A DNA stretch of 8,576 nt, from the NCBI GenBank assembly GCA_903643055.1, contig CAHJWV010000498.1:1-8576 (forward strand), read 5' to 3'. The position numbers were made by a program, and so were the translations under genes. The notes beneath the pieces are model-generated. The model ran no database searches, was not told where the DNA came from, and was given only the letters and a program-made list of their open reading frames with translations. Source of the DNA: Burkholderiales bacterium (GTDB taxonomy: Bacteria > Pseudomonadota > Gammaproteobacteria > Burkholderiales > Burkholderiaceae). Below are positions 1 to 6,974 of this stretch, in pieces (position 1 is the first letter of the stretch; every line of letters begins with the position of its first letter).

Positions 1-201
1 CACCAGCAAGGCCTCGGACAATGGCGTCATGCTGGAATGCAGCAGCATTTCGCGCAGCTTTTCGGCCAGCTCCGTGCCGCCAGGCTCGCGTGTACAGACC
101 ACCAGTTGCCCATGCGCGCGCAGGCGCTCGGCCACCGCATCAATGTGGGTCGACTTGCCGGCACCATCGATGCCTTCGAATGTGATGAATCGGCCGCTCA
201 A
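1..201 (-). CDS. tmk: Thymidylate kinase (dTMP kinase), N-terminal part, cut by window edge
   Basis: Phosphorylates dTMP to dTDP with ATP in the cytosol, an essential step of dTTP synthesis. Reading the minus strand gives 67 residues beginning [18 protein letters not shown]. This carries the P-loop GIDGAGKST (about residues 9-17) and then TREPGGTE (about 37-44), the signature of bacterial Tmk; the rest lies left of position 1. No ATG start fits. The ATG at 212-210, which overlaps the mltG stop, hits TGA after four codons. I chose TTG at 201-199 because it gives the usual short N-terminus just before the FITFEGIDG strand, 7 nt after the mltG stop. A GTG at 231-229 is in frame and would add ten residues, overlapping mltG by 23 nt. 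It probably shares an operon with mltG. The family call is very safe; the start is uncertain. Confidence 0.93.
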   Translation of the reverse strand, partial: MSGRFITFEGIDGAGKSTHIDAVAERLRAHGQLVVCTREPGGTELAEKLREMLLHSSMTPLSEALLV

Positions 202-208
202 TCGACGC

Positions 209-1288
209 TCATTTGTTTGAAAGTTCTGCACTCGGCGTACCGATGTTGCGCTGATAGATGTTCACTGCCCGATTGTGTTCGGTCAGTGTCTCGCTGAACT
301 GGCTGCTGCCGTCTCCGCGCGACACGAAATACAGCGCCTTGGTGGAGTCGGGCTTGACTGCAGCCAGCAACGCTGCTTTGCCGGGCATCGCAATCGGCGT
401 GGGCGGCAAGCCGATGCGCAAATAGGTGTTATAGGGCGTATCGGCAAGCAGGTCACGCTTGCGCAAATTGCCATCAAAGCGTTCGCCCAAACCGTAGATC
501 ACCGTGGGGTCGGTTTGCAATGGCATGCCGGCACGAAGCCGGTTGACGAAGACACCGGCGACCAATCCGCGGTCACTCACCGTGCCGGTTTCTTTCTCGA
601 CAATCGAGGCCAGGACCAAGGCATCGTTCATCGTTTTGAGCGGCGTATCGGCCTGGCGCTCGACCCAGGCCAGCTCCAGCTGGCGCCGCATCGCCCGGTA
701 GGCGCGCTTGAGCACCGTCACATCGCTGGCCCCTTTGCTGTATGCGTAGGTATCCGGGTAGAACCAGCCTTCGGCGGGCCCTGGGTGTGCGCCGATGGCA
801 GTCATCAACTCGGCTTCGCTCAGCGTGGCCGTGGTTTGTTTGAGGTTGGCAGCATGCGCAAGTTCAGCGCGGAATTGACGAAAGGTCCAGCCTTCGATCA
901 AGCGCACCGTGGCCATCGCCTCCTCGCCGCGCACCATCTTGTCCAGCAAGCCCCTCGGCGTGATGCCGCGTTCAATTTCGTAGCTGCCAGCGCGAATCTT
1001 GCGCGCCTGACCCGACCACCGAAACCACTCATAGAGCAGCATCGGATTGGCCTGCACCCCGGCCTGCACCCACGCCTGTGCCACGTCGCGGGGAGACGTG
1101 CGCGGCTCGATCGAGACTTCGACGGCGGGCGCAGCCAAGGTCAAGGGCTGCTGCAGCCACCCGTAGATGCCAGCGCCAAGCCCGGTCGCCGACAACAAGG
1201 CCAGCATCAGCAGACGACGAAGAAACTTCAGCAACGTGAGCGGTCGGAAAAAGAAAGGAACGCCGAAGAAGTGAGGCGGAAACCCCAT
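209..1288 (-). CDS. mltG: Endolytic murein transglycosylase MltG (YceG family)
   Basis: Inner-membrane lytic transglycosylase that cuts nascent peptidoglycan strands and is thought to set glycan length. From the ATG at 1288 it is 359 aa. An N-terminal membrane anchor (about residues 24-45, [18 protein letters not shown]) is followed by a periplasmic domain. The YceG signature ASIVEKETG contains the catalytic glutamate (about residue 231, bases 598-596), followed by [27 protein letters not shown] sequence and a C-terminal [13 protein letters not shown] segment. E. coli MltG is 340 aa with the catalytic residue at E218. A TTG at 1234 would give 341 aa with the glutamate at 213, so it is a serious alternative start. 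The frame stays open to 1441, but that extension runs antisense to ygfZ and is not believed. No clear Shine-Dalgarno precedes either start. The stop lies 7 nt before the chosen tmk start. Confidence 0.95.
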   Translation of the reverse strand: MGFPPHFFGVPFFFRPLTLLKFLRRLLMLALLSATGLGAGIYGWLQQPLTLAAPAVEVSIEPRTSPRDVAQAWVQAGVQANPMLLYEWFRWSGQARKIRAGSYEIERGITPRGLLDKMVRGEEAMATVRLIEGWTFRQFRAELAHAANLKQTTATLSEAELMTAIGAHPGPAEGWFYPDTYAYSKGASDVTVLKRAYRAMRRQLELAWVERQADTPLKTMNDALVLASIVEKETGTVSDRGLVAGVFVNRLRAGMPLQTDPTVIYGLGERFDGNLRKRDLLADTPYNTYLRIGLPPTPIAMPGKAALLAAVKPDSTKALYFVSRGDGSSQFSETLTEHNRAVNIYQRNIGTPSAELSNK

Positions 1289-1313
1289 CCGCGTGCGGCG
1301 CGTGGGCACTGAT

Positions 1314-1319
1314 GATAAT
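1314..1319 (+). promoter_or_regulatory. Possible -10 element of ygfZ (GATAAT)
   Basis: GATAAT matches the sigma-70 -10 consensus TATAAT at five of six positions. It ends 6 nt before the ygfZ ATG, so a start of transcription at the usual distance would fall on or next to the A of ATG. I see no good -35 hexamer 16-18 nt upstream (GC-rich there). Weak call, made mainly because the gap between divergent mltG and ygfZ is short. Confidence 0.25.
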
Positions 1320-1325
1320 CGGCGC

Positions 1326-2252
1326 ATGAGCACACCTCTTCCTCTCGCCGGCGCCGCTGCACTGAACCATTGGGGCGTGATCCGCGCCCGCGGTGCCGAT
1401 GCTGCATCTTTCCTGCATGGACAACTCACCAGCGACATCACGGCATTGAATGGATCGCAAGCCCGGCTGGCGGGCTACTGTTCGGCCAAGGGTCGATTGC
1501 TGGCCAGCTTCATTGTGTGGAAGCAAGGTGATGACGTGCTGCTGGCCTGCAGCGCCGACCTGCTCGCGCCGACCTTGAAACGCCTGTCGATGTTCGTGCT
1601 GAGAGCCCAGTGCAAACTCAGTGACGCCAGCGCCGAAGTGCGCTTGTACGGCCTTGCCGGTGAATCCGCCCGCAATTGGTTGAACGGCGCCGAACCAAGT
1701 TCGGCATGGAGTCAGACCCAGCATGAAGGCGCAACGGTGATCCGTTTGTCTGATTCGAATGGCGACGCTCGTTACCTTTGGGCAGCAGAAAACAGCGTGG
1801 CAGCGCCTTCATTGCCGGAGCTTGCTTTATCAGGTTGGCGCTGGGCTGAGGTGACCAGCGGTGTACCAACGATCGAGTTGGCCACCGTGGATCAGTTTGT
1901 TCCGCAGATGCTGAACTTCGAATTGCTGGGTGGCGTCGACTTCAAAAAGGGATGCTATCCCGGGCAGGAGGTCGTCGCTCGCTCGCAATACCGCGGCACC
2001 ATCAAACGCCGCACCTACTTGTTTCAAAGCAGCTCAGCCGCTTGTGCTGCGCAAGAAATCTTCCATAGCGCGGACCCTTCACAGCCTGCAGGTTTGGTTG
2101 CCAATGCCGCCACGGTGGATGGGACGACGCGGTTGCTCGCTGAAATCAAGCTGGCTTCACTCGACAGTGGCAGCCTCCACCTCGGTGCGGCAGATGGGCC
2201 GGTACTCACCCCGCTGGAAATGCCTTATTTAGTGACGACCGAAGCCGAATAA
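1326..2252 (+). CDS. ygfZ: tRNA-modifying protein YgfZ (folate-binding, GcvT-like)
   Basis: Folate-dependent protein related to the glycine-cleavage T protein. In E. coli it supports Fe-S enzymes, notably MiaB-dependent tRNA methylthiolation. The 308-aa product has the family signature KGCYPGQE at about residues 208-215, with the conserved cysteine near 210. An N-terminal segment SFLHGQLTSDI (about 28-38) is typical of YgfZ and its relatives. E. coli YgfZ is 326 aa, so the length is normal. I chose the ATG at 1326 because the protein starts just before the conserved domain; an in-frame GTG at 1293 would run back over the mltG 5' end. No Shine-Dalgarno is visible before the ATG. It is transcribed divergently from mltG and is followed 58 nt later by the DUF4936 gene on the same strand. 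Confidence 0.93.
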   Translation: MSTPLPLAGAAALNHWGVIRARGADAASFLHGQLTSDITALNGSQARLAGYCSAKGRLLASFIVWKQGDDVLLACSADLLAPTLKRLSMFVLRAQCKLSDASAEVRLYGLAGESARNWLNGAEPSSAWSQTQHEGATVIRLSDSNGDARYLWAAENSVAAPSLPELALSGWRWAEVTSGVPTIELATVDQFVPQMLNFELLGGVDFKKGCYPGQEVVARSQYRGTIKRRTYLFQSSSAACAAQEIFHSADPSQPAGLVANAATVDGTTRLLAEIKLASLDSGSLHLGAADGPVLTPLEMPYLVTTEAE

Positions 2253-2310
2253 GGGATACCAGATCCGATCCCCGGCAACAGTTCACAGCGCCTTCTGAGT
2301 GCGAGCCTGC

Positions 2311-2610
2311 ATGCGCGAATTGTTCATCTACTATCAAACGACGCTAACGAACGCCGATGTCCTGCAGACGACGGTGCAGGCTTTGCAAGCACGCTTCAGA
2401 GCCCTTCACCCCGGGCTGCAAACTCGCTTGATGCGCCGCCCAGAACCGTCTAACGGACTGCATACCTGGATGGAAACTTACGCCCTGCCCTTGAGCACGA
2501 ATGGCATCTCAGACTCGCTGCTTCGCGACATAGAAGCCCAAGCCGAGACGATGCTTGCGACCTTGCTCGCCAGCCCACGCCACATCGAGGGCTTTGTGTC
2601 ATGTGTCTAG
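2311..2610 (+). CDS. DUF4936 family protein (function unknown)
   Basis: A 99-aa soluble protein with no signal peptide or membrane segment. The start MRELFIYYQ, the central run ALQARFRALHPGLQTRLMRRPE and the later HTWMETYA resemble the DUF4936 family, which I recall as small proteins next to ygfZ in Burkholderiales. That assignment is from memory of the pattern. No catalytic residues can be named. The start was set at the ATG at 2311; a GTG four codons upstream (2299) is possible, and neither has a strong ribosome site. Its last 10 nt overlap the start of the NRDE-family gene (ATG at 2601, this stop at 2608-2610), so the two are probably translationally coupled. The location suggests co-expression with ygfZ, but no function follows from that. 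Confidence 0.85.
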   Translation: MRELFIYYQTTLTNADVLQTTVQALQARFRALHPGLQTRLMRRPEPSNGLHTWMETYALPLSTNGISDSLLRDIEAQAETMLATLLASPRHIEGFVSCV

Positions 2611-3563
2611 TCGCGCTGGCCATTGATCAATCGCGTCGCTTTCCCTTGGTCGTAGCGGCCAATCGCGACGAGTTCTTCCATCGACCGGCGGCTCGCCTCA
2701 CCTGGTGGTCCCCTGGCGAAGGCCTGCCTGACATTCTGGGTGGGCGTGATTTGGAAGCCGGGGGCACCTGGCTCGGCTTGACGGCCCAGGGGCGCATGGC
2801 CTTGCTGACCAACGTTCGCAATGGCACACGGCCCGATCCATCGGCGCCGTCGCGAGGCACGATCGTTCCGCGCTGGCTGGCTGGCGATCTCAGCTCAGAC
2901 CGCTTTTGGATGTTGACTGCGCTGTCCGGATTCAACGGGTTCAACCTGATCGCCACCGACTTTCATCGCGGCGAGTGCTTTTGGGTTTCGAACACCGATG
3001 CGGCGCCGATCCGCCTCGAACGTGGCCTCTATGGCTTATCCAATGCGTCGCTGGACACACCCTGGCCGAAAGTGTCTGCGCTGAAGCAGCACATGCGCTC
3101 TGCCATTGAAGGCAGTGAATCGCTCGACGATTTGATCGAAAGCCTATTTGAAGGCTTGGCCGATCGCGAGCCCGCGGCCGATGCGCAACTGCCATCGACC
3201 GGTGTCCCGCTGGAACTTGAAAAGGCTCTCTCACCCGCTTTCATTCGAACAGCTGACCTGAGCTATGGCACGCGGTGCTCGACCTTGATCATCACCGAAC
3301 GGGTCAACAAGCGAATGATCACGCATGTGTTGGAGCGCAGCTTCAGTTCAACCGGTGGCGTGGCTTTGCTGAGGCGTTCCTTGCTGAAGGATTGGCCTCC
3401 GCGCTACAGCGGCAGCGAATCCACAGACCCTGCTGTTCAAGGCGAAGTGACCGAAAGCGAAGATGGCCCCGTCGAGGCCGGTGTGATCCGCAAGACCCGT
3501 GTGCGCACTTTGCTGAAGCCTGCAGGCCCGCGCCGCAAACGGCAACCGGCGGGCGCCATCTGA
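2601..3563 (+). CDS. NRDE family protein (TANGO2-like)
   Basis: A 320-aa protein of the NRDE family, named for the motif seen here as AANRDEF (NRDE at residues 21-24). Other family landmarks are MCLV at the start with Cys2, GGRD (47-50), GGTWLG (54-59), LLTNVR (68-73) and YGTRCST near residue 224. A cysteine at position 2 and this layout recall Ntn-hydrolase folds, but no enzyme activity is established. Animal TANGO2 relatives have been linked to haem handling and lipid metabolism. The last 50 or so residues (after about 265) form a charged tail rich in Ser, Glu, Arg and Lys, ending KPAGPRRKRQPAGAI, and look like an extension beyond the conserved core. The ATG at 2601 has GAGGG 9 nt upstream. 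It overlaps the DUF4936 gene by 10 nt and faces the next gene tail to tail. Confidence 0.92.
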   Translation: MCLVALAIDQSRRFPLVVAANRDEFFHRPAARLTWWSPGEGLPDILGGRDLEAGGTWLGLTAQGRMALLTNVRNGTRPDPSAPSRGTIVPRWLAGDLSSDRFWMLTALSGFNGFNLIATDFHRGECFWVSNTDAAPIRLERGLYGLSNASLDTPWPKVSALKQHMRSAIEGSESLDDLIESLFEGLADREPAADAQLPSTGVPLELEKALSPAFIRTADLSYGTRCSTLIITERVNKRMITHVLERSFSSTGGVALLRRSLLKDWPPRYSGSESTDPAVQGEVTESEDGPVEAGVIRKTRVRTLLKPAGPRRKRQPAGAI

Positions 3564-3575
3564 AACCGCCCATGT

Positions 3576-3598
3576 GCTCTGATCCGCTGGATCAGAGC
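3576..3598. terminator. Perfect hairpin between convergent genes, probable bidirectional terminator
   Basis: GCTCTGATCC (3576-3585) and GGATCAGAGC (3589-3598) pair perfectly over 10 bp around the 3-nt loop GCT. It begins 12 nt after the NRDE stop and contains the stop codon (3592-3594) of the convergent thioesterase-GNAT gene. No T-tract follows on either strand, so intrinsic termination is uncertain. A 3'-end-stabilising stem or a Rho-linked end is also possible. Confidence 0.55.
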
Positions 3599-4455
3599 GT
3601 TCGCACCATCTCGACGTGCGGAATGCCAACCTCTTCGAATACCACCCCACGGGCTGTGAACCCGGCTCGGCCGTAAAACGACGCGGCCGAGGTCTGCGCA
3701 TGCAGCACGGCTTCGCGATGGCCTTGAGCCCGCGCCGCCTGCATCAATGCTTCCAGCACACTGCGGCCCACGCCGCTGCCACGCATCGCTTGCGTCACGG
3801 CCATGCGGCCAATCTTGGCCACACCCGGTACATGCTCCAACAAACGGCCGGTCGCCAGCGGGCGGCCAAAACGGTTATAGGCCACAGCGTGGACACAGCC
3901 CGGATCAGGGTCGGCTTCATCCCATTCCATGTGCATCGGAATGCCCTGCTCCTCGATGAACACGGCGGTGCGCACACTGCTCGCATCGCGCCCGAGTTCA
4001 CTCCAAGGCCCCACGCGCACCTCCACCATTGGCTTGCCCGCCTCAAAGCCCTGTAACAGCTCGCGCAACTCTGAAGGCACCGGCGTCGAGCTTTGCGTGG
4101 CGGTGTCCGCGAACACATAGACCAGCTCAGCGCTGACCAATTTTTGGTCTTGCCGGAACACCGCACAGTGAAACAGCATCGATGAGGTGCCGATTCGGCC
4201 ACAGCGCACGCCGACATCGAGCACATCGTCATAGCGCGCCGAGCCGTCGTATTCGAGCGTCGCCTTGCGCACGAACAGATCGGCGCCCATGGCCTGCAAG
4301 GTCTCGGTATACGGAACCGCCAGCGCGCGCCAATAGCCGGCTACGGCGGTATCGAAGTACATCAGGTAGTTGCCATTGAAGACGATCTTCTGCATATCGA
4401 CTTCAGCCCAGCGCACCCGCAGCCGCTCCAGAAACCTGAAATCACTTCGAACCAT
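3592..4455 (-). CDS. Fusion of YbgC/FadM-type acyl-CoA thioesterase and GNAT N-acetyltransferase
   Basis: A 287-aa cytosolic protein with two catalytic-type domains. Residues about 8-130 are a 4HBT hotdog thioesterase. RWAEVDMQKIVFNGNY (15-30) aligns by eye with the 4-hydroxybenzoyl-CoA thioesterase active-site segment, and D20 is the likely catalytic aspartate. Residues about 146-287 are a GNAT domain of the ElaA-like kind. It has VFIEEQGIPMHMEWDEAD (165-182), then MAVTQAMRGSGVG (218-230) with the RGSGVG acetyl-CoA loop, and the late FYGRAGF (260-266). Expected reactions are hydrolysis of an acyl-CoA and acetyl transfer to an unknown amine; neither substrate can be read from sequence. The ATG at 4455 lies inside the end of the upstream alpha/beta hydrolase gene (14-nt overlap), with AGAAAG about 6 nt before it. 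Its stop sits inside the 3576-3598 hairpin. No frameshift is needed, so the fusion is a real single frame. Confidence 0.92.
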   Translation of the reverse strand: MVRSDFRFLERLRVRWAEVDMQKIVFNGNYLMYFDTAVAGYWRALAVPYTETLQAMGADLFVRKATLEYDGSARYDDVLDVGVRCGRIGTSSMLFHCAVFRQDQKLVSAELVYVFADTATQSSTPVPSELRELLQGFEAGKPMVEVRVGPWSELGRDASSVRTAVFIEEQGIPMHMEWDEADPDPGCVHAVAYNRFGRPLATGRLLEHVPGVAKIGRMAVTQAMRGSGVGRSVLEALMQAARAQGHREAVLHAQTSAASFYGRAGFTARGVVFEEVGIPHVEMVRTL

Positions 4456-5386
4456 GAAAGGCTTTCTTCAACGCGTCGGATGCAAGCTCGATGGCGGCCA
4501 AAGCTTGCGGCAAGGCCCGCCCCATCTTGATGAAGTCATGAGTCATGCCGCGGCAGATTTCCAATTCGACGGCGACACCCGCGGCGCGCAGCTTGTCGGC
4601 ATACATCACGCCCTCATCGACCAGAGGGTCGCATTCGGCCAGGATGACGCAGGCTGGCGCCACGCCGTCAGCGTCATCGGCATTCAAGGGAGAGAAGCGC
4701 CAGTCGGTGCGTTCCGACCAATCGATGTAATGGTCGAAGAACCATCGGATGCCGGCGGCTTCCAGCAGATAACCGCTAGCGAATTCCTGATGAGATGGGG
4801 AGTCTTGATGCGCGCTGGTGCCGGGCGTGATCAGCAGCTGCATCGCCAGCCGTTGACCGATATCGCGGGCATGCAAGGCCGCGACTGCCGCCAGCGTGCC
4901 GCCGGCACTGTCACCGCCCACGGCCATGCGGGAGACATCCAAGCCCAGGCGATCGCCCTCGGCTCGCAGCCAATCCATCGCTTGCCACACGTCGTCAACC
5001 GCCGTTGGAAAGCGATGCTCCGGCGCCAAGCGGTAGTCCAGGGCCATCACTGCGGCGCCCGTGCGAAGTGCCAGCTGGCGGCACAGGCTGTCATGGGTTT
5101 CGAGGCTGCCGATCGTGAAGCCGCCACCGTGCAGGTAAAGCAGCACCGGGAGCCGCTCGTGGCTGTCGGCGTAAAGCCGTGCCGCGAGGGGGCCGCCATC
5201 CACTGCGGGAATCTGGAGGTCTTCGACCCGCGCCAAAGGCACCCGCGGCAGGTCCAGAATTTCGGCGCCGAGTTCATAACTGGCACGAGCGTCGGACACC
5301 GAAAGCGAGTGATACGGCGGCCGATTGGCGCGCCGGATGCGATCGAGCACGCTGCTCATCAATGGGGTCAAGCGCGAGGTGCTCAC
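4442..5386 (-). CDS. Alpha/beta hydrolase, hormone-sensitive-lipase-type esterase
   Basis: A 314-aa carboxylesterase of the HSL (alpha/beta hydrolase fold-3) family, expected to cleave short or medium acyl esters. The oxyanion motif HGGGF lies at about residues 86-90. The nucleophile elbow is GDSAGG (158-163, Ser160), the acid residue is in ECDPLVDEG (Asp253), and the histidine in MTHDF (His283) completes the triad. DYRLAPEHRFP (about 117-127) is also typical. No signal peptide is apparent from the chosen start, so it is probably cytosolic. I chose the GTG at 5386 because it begins STSRLTPLMSSVLDR, where relatives usually begin. The frame stays open to an ATG at 5557, but the added Ala/Ser/Gly-rich residues look non-coding. 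An ATG at 5359 is also possible. Its 3' end overlaps the thioesterase-GNAT gene by 14 nt, and it lies 190 nt downstream of aceA. Confidence 0.92.
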   Translation of the reverse strand: MSTSRLTPLMSSVLDRIRRANRPPYHSLSVSDARASYELGAEILDLPRVPLARVEDLQIPAVDGGPLAARLYADSHERLPVLLYLHGGGFTIGSLETHDSLCRQLALRTGAAVMALDYRLAPEHRFPTAVDDVWQAMDWLRAEGDRLGLDVSRMAVGGDSAGGTLAAVAALHARDIGQRLAMQLLITPGTSAHQDSPSHQEFASGYLLEAAGIRWFFDHYIDWSERTDWRFSPLNADDADGVAPACVILAECDPLVDEGVMYADKLRAAGVAVELEICRGMTHDFIKMGRALPQALAAIELASDALKKAFHGSK

Positions 5387-5473
5387 GAGGGTGCCAGTCG
5401 CTAAAACGAAGGGAGGCGCGAGTGTGCCAGAGGACGCTGCTGCTGCAGCGCAGCCGACCCAATGGCTCGCATG

Positions 5474-5492
5474 GGTCGCGCCTATGGCGACC
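5474..5492. terminator. Hairpin between aceA and the esterase gene
   Basis: GGTCGC (5474-5479) pairs with GCGACC (5487-5492) across a 7-nt loop that can itself form part of an alternative stem (GCC/GGC). It lies in the 190-bp gap (5387-5576) downstream of aceA and upstream of the esterase start. There is no T-tract on either strand. It could weaken read-through or stabilise the aceA 3' end; GC-rich DNA makes chance stems common. I see nothing else convincing in this gap. Confidence 0.25.
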
Positions 5493-5576
5493 GGCCTGCG
5501 GCCCTCTGAACCAGCGAAATTCCGCCGAGCCAGGAGCACACTGCACGGCTTGGGCACGGCCGCGCAGCATGGCGGT

Positions 5577-6878
5577 TCAACCGTGCTTCTGATCGAAGAA
5601 CTGCTCGTTTTCCGTCGACCCCTTCAGCGCGGCCGTTGACGCGTCGGCTTCGATCGTTGTCGTCACAGCATCGAAGTAGCCGGTGCCGACCTCGCGTTGA
5701 TGCTTCACCGCGGTAAAGCCCCTCTCGGCGGCCGCGAACTCTTTTTCCTGCAGTTCGACGAACGCGCTCATGTTGTTGCGCGCATAGCCATGGGCCAGTT
5801 CGAACATCGAATAGTTCAGGCTGTGGAAGCCCGCCAGCGTGATGAACTGGTACTTGTAGCCCATGGCACCCAGCTCACGCTGGAACTTCGCAATCGTCGC
5901 GTCGTCCAGGTTCTTCTTCCAATTGAAGGATGGCGAACAGTTGTAGGCCAGCAGCTTGCCGGGAAATTGGGCATGGATTGCGTCCGCAAACGCCTTGGCA
6001 AAGGCCAGGTCCGGCTTGCCGGTTTCACACCAGATCAGATCGACGTACGGTGCATAGGCCAGGCCGCGGCTGATCGCCTGGTCAAGCCCGTTGCGGGTGC
6101 GGAAAAAGCCTTCGACCGTGCGTTCACCGGTGCAAAACGGCTTGTCGTTGTCATCAACATCGGTCGTCACCAGATCACCGGCCTCAGCATCGGTGCGCGC
6201 CAGCAGCACGGTTGATACGCCTGAGACATCGGCCGCCAGGCGGGCCGCCACCAGCTTGGCGACTGCTTCGCGCGTCGGCACCAGCACCTTGCCGCCCATG
6301 TGGCCGCACTTCTTCGCGGCGGCAAGTTGATCTTCGAAATGCACGCCGGCCGCGCCGGCTTCGATCATCGCCTTCATCAGCTCAAACGCGTTCAGCACGC
6401 CGCCAAAGCCGGCTTCGGCGTCGGCCACGATCGGCGCGAAGTAGTCGATGTCGTTCTTGCCTTCGCTCCATTGGATCTGGTCGGCGCGGGTGAAGGTGGC
6501 GTTGATGCGCTTGACGACCTTCGGCACCGAGTCCACGGCGTACAAAGATTGATCGGGGTACATCTCGCCGTTGCTGTTGGCGTCGCCGGCCACCTGCCAA
6601 CCCGAAAGATAAATCGCTTTCAACCCGGCCTTCACCTGCTGCATCGCCTGATTGCCGGTCAGCGCGCCCAGCGAATTAACGAAGGGTTCGGTGTTGATCA
6701 GGCTCCACAGCTTCTCGGCACCCCGCTTGGCCAGCGTGTGCTCGACCTGCAACGAGCCTCTGAGCCTCACGACATCGGCGGCGCTATAGCCGCGCTTGAT
6801 GCCCTTCCAGCGCGGGTTGTCAGCCCATTCTTTGTCCAGCGCTGCGGTCTGTTGTTCACGGGTCGTCGGGTGCGTCAT
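5577..6878 (-). CDS. aceA: Isocitrate lyase
   Basis: Cleaves isocitrate to glyoxylate and succinate, the first step of the glyoxylate shunt needed for growth on acetate and fatty acids. The product is 433 aa, almost identical in length to E. coli AceA (434). The catalytic KKCGHMGGK motif is at 189-197 with Cys191. [10 protein letters not shown] (92-101), an ADAEAGFGG Mg-binding segment (152-160), ARTDAEAG (227-234) and NCSPSFNW (313-320) are all intact. The ATG at 6878 is clearly preferred: AGGAGAG lies about 6 nt upstream and the protein starts [20 protein letters not shown]. The open frame to 6956 is leader. No malate synthase gene is in the window. Upstream are AT-rich DNA and two dyads, probably its control region. 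Downstream on the same strand are an esterase and a thioesterase fusion. Confidence 0.98.
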   Translation of the reverse strand: MTHPTTREQQTAALDKEWADNPRWKGIKRGYSAADVVRLRGSLQVEHTLAKRGAEKLWSLINTEPFVNSLGALTGNQAMQQVKAGLKAIYLSGWQVAGDANSNGEMYPDQSLYAVDSVPKVVKRINATFTRADQIQWSEGKNDIDYFAPIVADAEAGFGGVLNAFELMKAMIEAGAAGVHFEDQLAAAKKCGHMGGKVLVPTREAVAKLVAARLAADVSGVSTVLLARTDAEAGDLVTTDVDDNDKPFCTGERTVEGFFRTRNGLDQAISRGLAYAPYVDLIWCETGKPDLAFAKAFADAIHAQFPGKLLAYNCSPSFNWKKNLDDATIAKFQRELGAMGYKYQFITLAGFHSLNYSMFELAHGYARNNMSAFVELQEKEFAAAERGFTAVKHQREVGTGYFDAVTTTIEADASTAALKGSTENEQFFDQKHG

Positions 6879-6942
6879 GGGAACTCTCCTGGGAAGGTGG
6901 AAGGATGAAAGCAAATGTGAAACAAGAATAATCCGGCCCCTG

Positions 6943-6954
6943 GTTCCGCGGAAC
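6943..6954. promoter_or_regulatory. Perfect 12-bp palindrome, candidate operator upstream of aceA
   Basis: GTTCCGCGGAAC reads identically on both strands. It sits 65-76 nt upstream of the aceA start codon, at the edge of the AT-rich promoter-like DNA. Uninterrupted dyads of this size near a promoter are typical of dimeric repressor or activator sites. The regulator is unknown. Confidence 0.45.
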
Positions 6955-6960
6955 ACTTAT

Positions 6961-6974
6961 GTCTTATAGAAGAC
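6961..6974. promoter_or_regulatory. Dyad GTCTT-N4-AAGAC, candidate operator overlapping a possible aceA -10
   Basis: GTCTT (6961-6965) and AAGAC (6970-6974) form an inverted repeat around ATAG. Read on the minus strand it contains TATAAG, a five-of-six match to a -10 box for aceA. A protein bound here would cover that element. The size suits a GntR-like dimer, but that family assignment is only a guess. Confidence 0.35.

Noticed and set aside
275..1312. 345-codon plus-strand open frame antisense to mltG
   Set aside because: Composition is a reverse-strand shadow of a GC-rich gene; the minus-strand reading has clear MltG motifs.
1289..1441. N-terminal extension of the mltG frame to 1441
   Set aside because: Lies antisense to the start of ygfZ and precedes the membrane anchor with unconserved Arg/Ala-rich residues.
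4370..5404. 344-codon plus-strand open frame antisense to the esterase gene
   Set aside because: No recognisable domain, and the opposite strand carries the full HSL motif set including the triad.
5387..5557. 57-residue N-terminal extension of the esterase frame
   Set aside because: Low-complexity Ala/Ser/Gly sequence unlike the family N-terminus, no convincing signal peptide, and contains a GC stem.
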